Shown piece by piece: positions 12,312-24,120 of a stretch of DNA of 64,000 nt. The DNA is from Sequoia sempervirens (taxonomy: Eukaryota; Streptophyta; Pinopsida; Cupressales; Cupressaceae). Made by a program: the position numbers and the translations under genes. How positions within the stretch are numbered: the first letter of the stretch is position 1; each line of letters begins with the position of its first letter. Below the pieces are notes generated by a model that had not been told where the DNA came from, searched no databases, and saw only the letters and a list, made by a program, of their open reading frames with translations. Location: positions 62,001 to 126,000 of the forward strand of contig VDFB02139063.1 in NCBI GenBank assembly GCA_007258455.2, written 5' to 3'.

Positions 12312-14335
12312 GATATGCACTCTCTTATCTTCACTTTAGGAAGTTGCCAACAAAATATTTCTTCATTGTACATCACATAAATGTAGGGCTTATTGGAAAG
12401 TGTGGGAAGTAATGAGGGTGGATGTCATATGAGTTTGTGATTACTATAGCATCTTGTAGTTTTAATAGGCTATTTATGTATATTTAAAAAAAATCACTCC
12501 TAGATTTGTTTAACATAAGTTACATGTTATGGGCTCATAACCCACAAGTCCCAAGATCATCTTCTCCTCATAAAGTTTGGAAAAATATGATGCTAGGTCG
12601 AAACACAAGGACTAGAAATGCGAGTCTAGCTGGGAATTAATTATGAGATGGATTGTGGATAATGGAATAAAGTATTAGATTGCCATTAGATGTCAAATAA
12701 ATCATTCAATAATCCTTATGGAACTTAGGTCCCAATGTGAGGGTAGTTCAATGAATGTCTATACCAATATGCTTGTAAATATTTGCAATAGGAGTTAGTG
12801 ATTTAGTACTTGTAATATTAAAATTGTATATTCAACAAATAGTATTAATATGCTTGTTATGTTTAGTTAAAACCAACACATTCACATGTTTAATGTAAGT
12901 ACATTATGGGCCCATAACCAACAGTTCCTTGGTTCATTTTAGCATCTATAAAACATATGGTATTGTTTAACTAGGTTGGTTGGGAATAAAATAATATGAA
13001 ACCAAATAAATTATCTTATCATGAAACATGAAGACATGTCAAATTTTACAGGGGGGGAGACAACTTCTCAAAATCAAAACCATTTCTAGATTACAAATGT
13101 ATGCAAATGTTGTTGCATTACACACAATCTAATAATATTGATTTAATTTCATGAGAATATTTCTAATAATTACTATTATGGTCCACTTCATTTTGTAGGT
13201 TTCCAACATGGTTGTCAATATGAAGGTATCCTCATAGTTCTAGGAAAATCGCCATAAAATCATCATCTAGAAATTTACTTGAATAAATCATCCTCCCTAA
13301 ATTTATGGCTAGTAATAATTTGCTAATATTTTGTTGCTTAAAATGCTTAAAATTTTATGTGATAGAAATGGATAAGATGACCTTATTCCAATGAAGTAGT
13401 AGTTTGTAATTATAAATTTGTCATTTCCACTAAATAATCTAACAAATGTCACATAGTTGGTATTGATTGTTTCTCATTTTTGAATGCATATTTTGGTTGT
13501 TATGGACTAATGGCTAGAGATGGATAATTTTGGTTATTGTTAAGATGCTAGTAAGATTGTCATTTTTTTTTGTACATTGTTATTGGACTTGATCAACCCA
13601 ATAACTTTGTACATGTGTTTTTATAAAGTATTACCTAGAAAACATATTATTAGGATATCATATTTGTCATTAACTACCTATGAGTCTTTAACAAAGTGAT
13701 ATAGGTTGAAAGATGTTATGACTATATTAGGTGTTACAAACACTATTGATAGCAATAAGATAATTTATACTATATCCTTTTTAGATTCACACTTTCCTCT
13801 AAACTTTGTTTGAATGGCTATTTACATTATACTTTATTTAAGAGTAATTGTGTGCTTGTTTCCATTCAATTGTTTAGGAAAAGAGGATACTTATGTATTC
13901 AAGAATGCATGATTATCATCTTGGAATGTTTTAGCAGTAGGTGACTTCATAGCACATGTTATGCATATCATTCACTAATCATCATCTATGTGATAATATA
14001 ACAATGCTTTTATCAAATTTTTATTGAAGAATAAAACAATAAAAAAATCCCCAATAAGAGTTTACATGGATGAGCAAGATGGAAGATTTAGTATATAAAA
14101 TTATAGTTACTCCAAGTAAAAAATGATTTGCTTCATGCAAAAGTGCATTGATAGTTTTAATCATGTTATTTATCAACAAAGTATTTATATTGATCTAATT
14201 TCAAATTAAAAAATGATAAGATTTAGAATTTGTGAAATAAAACTATAGATAAAATTGAAGCGATGGATTTTCTAATATCTTGATTATTTTTGTGAGTTAT
14301 GTTGTAGATTCAAATTAAATTACAAGGGAAGAAAT
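11701..14335. other. Long AT-rich intergenic stretch, no gene seen
   Basis: About 2.6 kb without a supported gene. It holds a (TA)n run at 12275-12304 and two similar short blocks around a near-palindrome (GTTATGGGCTCATAAC near 12524 and ATTATGGGCCCATAACC near 12903), about 380 bp apart. Nothing coding was recognised. Confidence 0.5.
12275..12304. repeat. (TA)n microsatellite
   Basis: About fifteen TA units in a row. Confidence 0.95.
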
Positions 14336-16256
14336 GCCATGAAGCTTTTTCCCCAAAGTGAAAAGGAAGAACTATTAAAGCATTAAAAAGGAGATAAAAA
14401 ATAAAGGATAAATGATCATTTGGATAAATAGAGATTAATGAAGAATATTTATGAAAACTCCTTTAAAAGGGGAGGAAAAAATATATTTATTAAATATTAA
14501 TTAAAAGAAACTTTGTGAAAGGGTGTGATGGTTTAGAAACCAACCCTTAAGGATTATATAAAGCATTTTATGTGAGACTTGGAAAGGGCACATGGAGAAC
14601 ACTTAAGAAAGACTAAAGTAGTTTGGTTGCTATGGGAATTAAAGAAGGGGCACATAGAGTGTGTCCAACTCAGGGTACATAGTGCACCTGGGATTGTCTT
14701 GGTCAAGGCTTTCTACGAGTAGGAATAAACCATGTCTTTACATAGGTCCCCCAAATGTGCCATAGTAAGAGAATTCCACTGCTATCCTCCTAGGGTGAGA
14801 ATGGCTTTTTCAAAACTAATGGTTCAAATAAGAACAAAACTTGATTCCAAGATATTTTTAATTATAAATGAGATGAAGTTGATTTAATTGAATTCTTTAA
14901 GGATGTTAGGGTAAGTGCAAGAAGTTGGGTCTACAAAGAGGGGAAGTTTCATGAAAAGAAAAAATGTCGAAAGGAACAAGTACCCATTAATGAACAAGAC
15001 TCGGGCCTCAAATCAAAATGCGTGCCCATTATGCTTTGAGATTCTGTCCTGAATGAGCACTCGTTCTAAAAATAGAACGAGTACCCGTTTTATAGTGAGT
15101 ACCCATTATGAAGTGATTATCTGTTATAAAAAAAATGAAATCTCAACCTGCTTTTTTATTTGGTTTTACACTTGGGAAAGGCATGGTAACCTAACCCTTA
15201 ACCTTGGACCTACAAATACAAGGTCATGGCACTGCTAAGAGAAATAACTAACTTTAGCAATATGGTTGACAAGTTTTTTTTTTTTCAAAATTGATTTGTG
15301 AAATTAAAACCTATTATAGATCACGATGTCTAGTTTTGAAATACATAATTTATTATGAAGGATTATTTTTCTATTTTTTAATTAATTTCTAAGGAAACTG
15401 GTCCATAAACTTGAGATATCGAGTTTTTATATTTTTTTAATAACTTTTAATTTATTAATTTTTCTTGTAAAAAATTATATGTCATCAATCTATAAACAAC
15501 TCTTTACATAATGAAAAAAATTCAAAAAATGATTAGTTTAGGTCAAATTATCGTGTTCGTACACAAAGGTTTTCAAAAACAACAATTAGGGCCAATAAAA
15601 AAATTAATAAAAACAATATATTTAGAAAAAAATTATAAAAATATATCCTCACCAATCTTTAGTTTATTGCACATCTTTCTCCTAAAAAAATTAGAAAATT
15701 AATTTCATTTAGGTCAAATTATCATGTTCGTACACGTGCATGATATGGTCCTAAACAAGTAACTTAAAAAAATGGTTTTTATACATGCCTATTAAAAATT
15801 AATTTGTATGATCTAGGTATTAGAATAAATTATATATTTGAATACTAAACTCAAAATACTAAATTTCATATTACTGGACATTTTTAAGATTCAATATGTA
15901 AGTGCTTCAAATTTTCAATTCAACTATGACAAATTCTAAAAATCAAGAAAAACACTTCTACTTTTTGAACATTTTATGGACCCAACTTGTTGCACTTACC
16001 CGTTATTTCTTCTCTTAATTTAATCAAATTTATATTGTTGAATGCCAATTTATATATTATTGATGATATTTTTAATGTGCTTAAGTCTTAAACTAGATAA
16101 CATTGATTAATTAGCATTTTTGTGCATTTGTATGTAATTTATAAATATAATTTATTATCTTTAAACTTAATAACACTAATAAATTTGCTGCCATATAAAA
16201 TTAACACTGATATATATATTCAATTTTATATTTAGAGAAAAGCAGCATTACATAAC
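14336..16256 (+). repeat. Unnamed dispersed repeat, copy B (carries a TIR transposon)
   Basis: Second copy of the repeat at 9205-10041, in the same orientation. Similarity runs from the CCCCAAAGTGAAAAGGAAG block at about 14352 to 14908, is interrupted by the transposon at 14909-16001, and resumes from GTTATTTCTTCTCTTA to about 16256. It keeps about 85 bp that copy A lacks. No coding capacity was seen. Confidence 0.8.
14909..16001. mobile_element. Non-autonomous TIR DNA transposon (1.09 kb) with visible empty site
   Basis: The left end reads GGGTAAGTGCAAGAAGTT and continues into GGGTC. The right end is its inverted complement over 23 bp with a single mismatch. The flanking bases GTTA occur on both sides (14905-14908 and 16002-16005). 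In repeat copy A the same site reads uninterrupted (GATGTTATTTCTTC near 9706), so this is a real insertion. The interior is AT-rich, has no transposase, and contains a few GAGTACCC repeats. A duplication of GTTA, or TTA plus one chance base, with GGG-type ends is nearest to PIF/Harbinger-like elements, but the superfamily is not settled. Open frames inside (15053-15238, 15511-15702) are not convincing. Confidence 0.85.
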
Positions 16257-17600
16257 CACCACACTTAGATGACCCCCTTTGTGCTTGATTTTTCATAAAA
16301 ACTAAACCTCCTCAAGCTCAGAGACCAATCCTCTATGCCAAGTGTTTATTACCTAGCCTAGTCTTTTTCACCAACTAGATTTAGTTTTTGATAGCACAAG
16401 CATTTATTGAGGTTGCTTAGGGTGAGCTAGGTTCTTGAATTCCCCCTCCAAAATATTCTTAAAACAAGTTCACTTTTCCTACTTTTACATAGTAGATATT
16501 AAGTTTTCTCTTAAGAGCATTGCTTGAGAAAGTTTGGTTTTTTGTTTTTGTTTTGTTTTGTTTTTTTTTTTTATTATTATTATTTTCTGAAGGAGCGAAC
16601 TTGTAGTATCAAAATTTGCACACCCCTACAATTTCACACTACACAAAACCTCATCTTTATCTTGAGAAAAGATAACATTGTAATTATGCTATGGAAATGT
16701 AGTAATTCATACTAAAACCCATGATTTGTGAGTCTCATTTTCTTGGATGAAAGAAGCACACACAGATGTCTGCATGACATGCTAGCATCCCACAAAAATG
16801 TGTGATTCAACTAACCATTGGAGCATTACTCTTCCTGGAATCTACCAGTGTAACCCTCCCACCTACCAAGTCTGGTCTCATAAGTGCGCCCGAGCCTTCT
16901 AAGTTGAACAAAACCTTCCCATTTTGAAGGAAGTAGAATCTCACTTCTTAGTTCATGCATACACAATTTGCTTTGTACTTTGAAGTTTTGGAAAAAGTCA
17001 TTGTTCACAACATCCCCTTGAGCTCTTGCATGCAATTTCTCCATAATGTATTTGTTAAGCACAATCCTTTGGCATTCGAGGGATTATTTTGGGAGATTGT
17101 GGTAGCTTCCAAGAATGGTTTTCTTGTTGGGTTGATTGTGTCTTCCTCATTGTGGTAATTTGAGGTCAAGGTTTCAATATCTTGATATTATCATAGAATA
17201 TCCATTTACCTTTTATCAAAATCATTGCATTTTCCATCATCTTTTCATCTATCAATCTATCTAGTTGTTCGTGGAGGTTGGAAGACCAAAACGGGGGTTT
17301 GATTGAGGCAAGCCCCTAAACAACCACTGATGAGCCTAGCTTTTGGTCTAGTTTTGGGTAAAATCTATAGTCTATTTGCTCATAGATGTCATGGACTTTA
17401 ATTTTTAAGTGTTGGTATTGGCATAATGTTTCCCTCAAACCATTGACATTTGCCATTATCCTATCTTTGCAAGCTTTAATGATATTTGGCATAATATGTG
17501 GGTTATCTATATTGATTTTGCATGTGATTAATGAATGTTTTTTTCAAGTGGTTATAGATGTGCAGTTATTATGTGTACTGACCTTGACATATAGATTTAA
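16257..17600. other. Intergenic stretch, no gene recognised
   Basis: About 1.3 kb between repeat copy B and the Athila 5' LTR remnant. Overlapping open frames on both strands at 16826-17158 have ordinary composition but no motif I recognise. A poly-T tract lies near 16560. Confidence 0.35.
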
Positions 17601-19711
17601 TACACCAAGTTGAGGAAGACACCACCAGCTGGGCATGCACCATAATGTCCAACTGAGGAATCGCTCCAAGTCAAAGGCAGCCAACAACAAATATTCTTCA
17701 TGCAACTAAACGTAACCACCTTGTAGTGGACCTTAATGATCGAGCATGCATGGGCATTACTGCTATGCTGGATATGTGCTTGACTTGCATGTCTGACTAG
17801 ATTCCATGCATGCGTAATCGCCATTCGCTCTACTTTTCACCTGTTTTCCCTAAATGGCATCCTCCCAGTCGTGGAGTTGATACCTTGTTTAGCTATAGTA
17901 TAAATAATGATTTGATACTCCTTCAGGAGGTTGCACAATTTGATATTGTACTCTCATTCTCCAGTTCAAGTGATACATATACATTACTCTTTTTGTATGG
18001 ATGATTTATAGTGAATAAAATAAAGTTATGAGTTCGAACATCTGAGTTCTTGTTAGTTTAGAGGATACTTATCCAAGGGGGCCCACTTGGTGAGTAATCT
18101 GTCTTCTTAGTTTAGCATTAGTTTAGTATTACTTGTTGTTTAGTACTTAGAAATTTGACATCGACTGTTCCTACAACCGCAAGAATTCCATTATGTGACT
18201 GTTCCTGCAGCCAAAGCAGATAGAGTAGTTTCCTGTTTGTTGCTCAGATTTTCATTCTTGCTCTACATTTCAGCTTAGCATAGTTGTTGGTTGATATTCA
18301 ACATTTTCTTTATTTCCTTTTAAGCAATTTACTTTCAGTATTGCGTTTCTTAGTTGTAGAATGCAATGACTACTTGAGCCCCTAGCTAGTGCACATACTG
18401 TGCTGACCCATTTCAAGTTCACATCCTTGGGTTGACAAGTTAAATGCACCTTTATGATGATTGAATAGCTATTCAGGTTAGATGTGTTGGACACTAGGAA
18501 CACTGAGAGGGGGGGGTGAATCAGTGTTCCACAATTTGAATCTCAAATCAGATCTTAAACTAACAACAAGAAAATTTAACTTCTAATAGCATCCACATCA
18601 AATAAATAGAGAGAAACATGAATGCACATTAATAAGACAATGTGAGCACCAAAACACCTGGATTTTTACATGGAAACCCTATTAGGGGAAAAACCATGGT
18701 GGAGATTAATCCACAAAGTATACTATGTTAAAAGTATGATAAAAAGGGGAATGCACTTGCATTAAGGCACACTACCTAGAGCTCACTACTCAAAAGAGAA
18801 GGCTCATTTCCTTACAAAATATATTTGATATTACAACAAAATGTTGAACTGAGAGTTTAGCATCTACAAATGCCTAGATTCAGTTCCGATGAAGCACATA
18901 ATCAAATTATGAATCTTTATCCAGATCACTCTTCTGCTCTACTCTGCTCTGCTCTGCATACAAAAACCCTTTTGTTGTTCAAACAGATCTTCTAATATTA
19001 CCTTACATAACTGCTTTGTACATTTTTTATTTTACACCTTCACTCTTCTTGATCTACACACACTTCTACCATTGTCAAAAATATTTTCCGATCTCCTTTA
19101 TATACTTGCTAACAAGAATTTTATTGTATGTCGGCTTTAGAACAAAATATAATATTCTTTCTTATGTCAGCCCAAATCACTAATTATAATTGATGTGTAC
19201 CCACATAAGTCGGCTAGACTATAGTAGGGACCCAAACCAAAATTCCAAACATAAGAAATAATTAAACACATACTCTTTATACATACAGAACACGCCATAC
19301 GCAACAGGTCGGCCACAGTGAGAAAATAAGCAATAAATTATTCTACCGAATCTCCAAAATCGTACTCTGACTACTGCGACACCACAAAACTCACCACTAG
19401 GATAGCATACATGCTGAACAAGATTCCCTGGGGATCCACACAAAAAAATAGTGATCTGGTGAAGTATCCAGACCAACTTACCAACCAGATTCTCTATTCT
19501 ACATACATTCTGTTAGTAGAGTATTGTCCTCTATTTTCCTTGCTGATGTGAACTTTCTCTAAATTGCGGACCATGCTACTAACTCTAGTTGCCATCAATG
19601 ACAACACAAGCAACCATGAACAATCTCCTAAAGCCATATGCCAACAAGATGTACAGTCTCTAAATCATGCCTGTAAAGGCTTAGTTATGAAATCATTGTA
19701 GGAGGCCAACA
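17600..19711 (+). mobile_element. Athila-type 5' LTR remnant, split by a solo LTR
   Basis: The right edge is set by CCAACA at 19706-19711 directly before the primer binding site. Removing the nested solo LTR (18485-19646) joins 18484 to the short tail 19652-19711. A TATA-like box (CTATAGTATAAATAATG near 17894) fits an LTR promoter. The left edge is not resolved; about 17600-17620 is a guess based on usual LTR length. No matching 3' LTR was found downstream, so the element is probably truncated at its 3' end. Confidence 0.5.
18485..19646 (+). mobile_element. Solo LTR (1162 bp) nested in the Athila LTR
   Basis: It begins TGTTGGACACTAGGAACAC and ends TATGCCAACA, so the ends form TGTTGG...CCAACA. 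The 5-bp target duplication AGATG flanks it perfectly (18480-18484 and 19647-19651). The early G-run followed by TGAATCA is a common feature of plant LTRs. No internal coding region is present, so recombination between two LTRs has removed the rest. It sits inside the Athila 5' LTR and is therefore younger than that element. Lineage (copia or gypsy) is not assigned. Confidence 0.88.
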
Positions 19712-19715
19712 TTTT

Positions 19716-19733
19716 TGGCATCGTTGTCGGGGA
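19716..19733 (+). promoter_or_regulatory. Retrotransposon primer binding site, tRNA-Asp type
   Basis: TGGCATCGTTGTCGGGGA lies 4 bases after the LTR end. It is the Athila-style site complementary to the 3' end of tRNA-Asp (usual form TGGCGCCGTTGCCGGGGA), with two C/G-to-T/A changes. It primes minus-strand DNA synthesis in an active element. Confidence 0.75.
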
Positions 19734-19889
19734 TGGTGTCAAGCTAGGAAGTCTTTTGGATTCATTGGTAGTTTTTCTTGTTGTAGTGTTTCTAGAAGTT
19801 GTTCTTAGCATATCCTCATTTAGGAAGTAATGAATCCCCTGATTCTTTACCAATTTTTTGTGTGAGCTAACTGATAGTGAGTGATACCG

Positions 19890-21700
19890 CATGCATAGAG
19901 GAAGGAGAAGGGATGCTTATGGGAGATTCCTTCCTAACAAATCCTAATCCACTTCAGCTAGTTGAATATCAAAACCTACCAAAAGAAGAAGAAGAAGAAG
20001 AAGAAGAATAAGAAGATCCACGACCCTTTGTTGATGCATATCCTGATCTAATTAATTCTGAAGTCTCCTCTAAAGATAAAAATCAGCTTGAGAACCCTTT
20101 TGCTTTGGAACAACATCAAGTAGACATGGGTGATGCAAATATGAACAAACCTAACCAACTAGCTTTTCCTTCCCCATTTCCCATCATAATGAAGTTGACA
20201 ACATCAAAAACATTCTTGCCTCATCACTCCCCAAGTTTTATGGACTTGTGAAAAAAGATCCTAATACCTTCATATTTGAGTTTGACGTACTTTGCAGGAG
20301 TTATGATTATACTACTGATGCCCATCGGCTTAAGTTATTTCCCACCACTTTGAAAGAGGCTACATTAATATGGTTCATGAGCCTAGGAAGAGATATTGTG
20401 GAAACTTGGGAAGACATGAAGAAAAAATTCCTTGAGAAATAAAAGGAATACTGTAGGGGTAGTGACATGTGAGGAGGTGACATTTTTCAAGATGTAGCAG
20501 AAGGAAGATGAGAGCCTCGAAGATTACATTGCAAGGTTCCTATTTTCCTTGCAAAATTCCCCACACCATGCACTTAATGAGGACTCACAAAAGCTACTTA
20601 TCCTTAGAGGAATCAATGACAACTGCACTGATGCCTTGGACCTCATGCAAGAAGGAGATATCTTCCAAGTTCCTTGGGAGGATATCAAGAAAATATGCCA
20701 AAATTACTCTAGGGAAGCTTCAAAGAAAGGGAGAGCTTATCAATCTTCCATGGGTAAGTCAACTACCGGTGGAGTTTCAAGAATGGAGATCATTCATTTG
20801 TTGGCATACTTCAAGCAATATATTATCAACAATCTAACTATTCAGCTAGATACACTTCAGGCCAAGAAGAAGCAAGAGGAGGTAGAGATGATGTTGACAG
20901 AGTATTGTCCCCACTGCAGACAAAAGAAGGATTGCAGATGTAAGATGGTAGCTAATCTTGAAAGCAAGCAAATTTCACCTGAGTTCAAGCCAATTCAGAT
21001 TGAAGAAGACCAAGTCTACTATGTTGCACAAAGGAAGCCTTGGGCTCCAAGACAAGGGATGCCACCAGATCCACTATCCTATGCTGGACCATATTTTAAC
21101 TCCTATTCATCTGGTAACCAATGGCAACCCCCATATCCACCGAGTTATGGAGGATATCCACCACAGCCTTGGATTCACCCTCCAAATGCTTGGCCCAGTC
21201 ATCAGAGTTATCCACCTCAGTGGCAACAACCTCAGGGGAATTGACAACAATTTCAAGGGCACCGACAACCACCTTTAGGAAATTGGCAGCAAACAAATCA
21301 ATGGAGAGGACAACAATGGCCTACTCAGACAACCAGTTACATGCAACCACCTTCTCAACCCCAACAACCTACTATAATGCCTCCATCTACTAATCCAAGC
21401 TCAAATGCACCTAAACCCACTCAGTTACTAGTTCAACCCACACCCAATCCAAATAACAAACCACAATAGTAGTCTGTATACTCTGCTGATTCAAATGAAT
21501 TCCTTGCATATGTTGTGAGTGTAAGTGATATCCACCTACGTTCAGGAACCACTCTACTAGGCCCTTCCAAGCCCATTATCACTGAGCTTCATGGGGAAGA
21601 GGAGGAGGAGCCTCTGAATGATCCTATTCAACCAAATGCACTTAAAAATATTGAACCAATCCAAGCCAAGTAGACCGAGCAAGAACCACCATTTCCTCAG
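19890..21700 (+). pseudogene. Athila gag (decayed)
   Basis: The capsid part reads ASSLPKFYGLVKKDPNTFIF, FPTTLKEATLIWFMSLG and ETWEDMKKKFLEK, typical of the retrotransposon gag domain, at about 20205-20440. A stop and frameshift follow, then a long frame (20549-21241) with LILRGINDNCTDALDLM and a CPHCRQKKDCRC cysteine cluster near 20910. A Pro/Gln/Tyr-rich tail follows (SYGGYPPQPW). Gag forms the virus-like particle in an active element. The N-terminal part, with a GAA repeat at 19983-20010, is broken by several stops. From about 20550 the frame is the same one used by protease and polymerase, so gag and pol were a single ORF. Confidence 0.82.
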
Positions 21701-21703
21701 AGA

Positions 21704-22700
21704 TTGGAAGTTGCCAAGAAGAAAGAAGAAAAGAAGGATACCCCTTTTGACATCCTGGATCAACTAAAGCATATATGTGTTCAGATATCCCTATTTCAGG
21801 CCATAAAGGATGTTTCAATCTATGAAAAAGCTATCAAGGAAGCTTGTCTTAAGAAGCCAGTAAGGAAGAAGAGAGACCCAACTACAGTTCATGTGGTGGG
21901 CTAGCTAGCTGATATCATGTTGGGAAAAGTGACTATTCCCAAGTATAATGACCCAAGCAGTTCTGTGGTAGCAGTTGTCATAAATGAAATTCAAGTGAAG
22001 AATGCTCTGATTGACTTAGGGGAAACAATCAATGTAATGAGTAAAGACATCCTACAACAACTAAACATTGCAAGTATGAGATCTACTCCTACTATTCTAC
22101 AACTTGCTGATAGCTCTACTGTTAAGCCTGATGGTGTAGTGGAGGATCTTGTGGTATTTCTAGACTCCTAGGAATACCCAACAAATTTTATGATTCTTTC
22201 TCCTAAGGCTACACTAGGCGGGTATCCCATCATTCTTGAAAGGCCTTGATTGGAAATTCTAGATGCATACATTGGATGTCGGTCAGGTGACATGACCATT
22301 TCAGATGGAAGGAGTACTAAAATTTTTGTTCTTTATCTACCTGCTCAGCCATCTCATGATGAAGAAAATTCTGAATGGCCACAAATTGGTGAAGAGGCCG
22401 AGGAAGTTAATTATGTGGCACAACTTATGATGCTAGGCAAAAGCTCTTTCATGTAGCTCCAAGATGAGGATGAAGTGTTGGCTAACATCATTTAGAACCA
22501 TTATGAAGTGGAGGAAGCATCATCTTCTACTTCAGTCAGGACACTTATGTCTGCTCTTCCTACAGATAGACTTCCTGCAACAACAGGTATGTTCCATACA
22601 TTGTTGTCGTATGAACTAAAGGTACCATGTATTAATGAAGAATCCATGATAGAGTTAACTACATAAGTCTAGGTGTGAGAGGGAAAATATCTGAATGTTA
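21704..22700 (+). pseudogene. Athila protease region (decayed)
   Basis: After a lysine-rich linker, MLGKVTIPKYNDPSS and VKNALIDLGETINVM mark the retropepsin domain (about 21917-22171). The active-site triplet is normally DLGAS or DSGAS, and here the third position is Glu (DLGET). ILQLADSSTVKPDGVVEDL and GGYPIILERP follow, as in other gypsy proteases. In-frame stops occur at about 21902, 22169, 22247 and 22454. The stop after ERP stands where plant Athila proteins usually have Trp (TGG to TGA). The enzyme would cut the gag-pol polyprotein in a live element. Confidence 0.8.
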
Positions 22701-24120
22701 ATAGTAAATTGAATGAAGAGCAGCAACTGTTATTGGCAAACCTATTAAGGGCCCATTGACATGCATTTGCATGGGATTATCATGATATGAAGGAACTGGA
22801 TCCTAAAATTTGTACCCACAGAATTTATATCAGAGATGATTGCACTCCAGTAAGACATCCACAAAGAAGAATTAACCCTACACTAAGAAACATTGTGAAA
22901 GGAGAACTGCAAAAATTGTTAGATGCAGGATTTATCTACCCCATTTCAGATAGTTAGTGGGTGTCTCCATTAGTTATTGTGCCCAAGAAAGGAGGGAAAT
23001 GGCGAGTTTGTGTTGATTATAGGGAACTTAATGCTTCCACCAAGAAGGGTCACTTTCCTTTACCCTTCATTGATCAAGTTTTGGACACACTTGCAGGAAA
23101 GCAATACTTCTCTTTTCTAGATGGATTCAGTGGCTACAACCATATCCCAATTGCACCAGAAGACCAGGAGAATACCACATTTACTTGTCCATGGGGGACC
23201 TATGCCTATTCGGTACTCCCATTTGGCTTGTGCAATGCACCTGCAACTTTCCATAGGGTAGTCATTAGCATATTCTGAGGCATTTCTCATGATTGCATGA
23301 GGATTTATATGATGACTTCACCACTTATGGTGTTGATTTTGATTAAGCATTCAAAAATATCAAGAGTCCTACAGAGATGTGAGGATCAAAACTTGTCCTT
23401 AAATAGTGAGAAGTGTTTGATGATGATGCAAGAGGATGTAGTTCTTGGCCACTACATCTCCCACAAGGGAATTCAAGTAGATCCTGCAAAAATTGAGGTA
23501 ATCACAAATCTACCTACACTTGTAAAACATAAGGATGTTAGGAGTTTCTTGGGTCATGCAGGATATTATAGGTGTTTTATCAAGGATTTCAACAAGGTAG
23601 CAGCACCATTGTATACCCTTCTCACTAAAGATGTCAAATTTCAGTGGACTGAAGCTTGTGCCAAGGCATTTTTTGACTTGAAGGCAGCTTTGACTCATGC
23701 TCCTATACTCAAGGGACCCAATTGGGAGCTTCCTTTCTACATTCACACTGATTCCTCAAATTATGTCATAGGAGCAGTCTTAGAACAAAAAGAGGGAGTT
23801 GTTGAAAATGCTATTTACTTTGTCAGCAAAAATTTGCAAGGAACTAAATTCAATTATACAGTGACAAAGAAAGTGATGCTGACAGTAATCTATGCACTAA
23901 ACAAATTCAGACATTACATAACAGGCTACCAAATCTTTGTGCACACTAATTATGCAACCATTAGATATCTCATGAATAAACCTTTTATCACAGGTAGATT
24001 GACAAGCTGGTTATTGTTGATGTAGGAGTTTAATATAACCATTGTGGATAAGCCAGGGAAGGCCAATGTTGTTGCAAATTTTCTTTCGAGGCTAACTACA
24101 TCAGAAGACAATCAGACCAT
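22700..24120 (+). pseudogene. Athila reverse transcriptase and RNase H (decayed)
   Basis: RT motifs in order: LVIVPKKGGKWRVCVDYREL (from about 22970), FLDGFSGYNHI with the first catalytic Asp, and LPFGLCNAPATF. The YDD box is present as LYDDFTTYG at about 23303-23330, but in another frame: two frameshifts that cancel out flank it. RNase H follows: FYIHTDSSNYVIGAVLEQ, KFNYTVTKK, then HTNYATIRYLM and VVANFLSRL. Two positions usually Asp (HTD, VAD) are Asn here, which one G-to-A change each would explain. Stops lie at about 22955, 23276 and 24023. Not functional. Confidence 0.88.

Noticed and set aside
15053..15702. Open frames within the TIR transposon as a transposase
   Set aside because: Short, Lys/Ile-rich, no catalytic motif; the element is too small to be autonomous.
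17386..17613. Hydrophobic 75-codon frame as a membrane protein
   Set aside because: T-rich sequence gives Leu/Ile/Phe codons by chance; no support.
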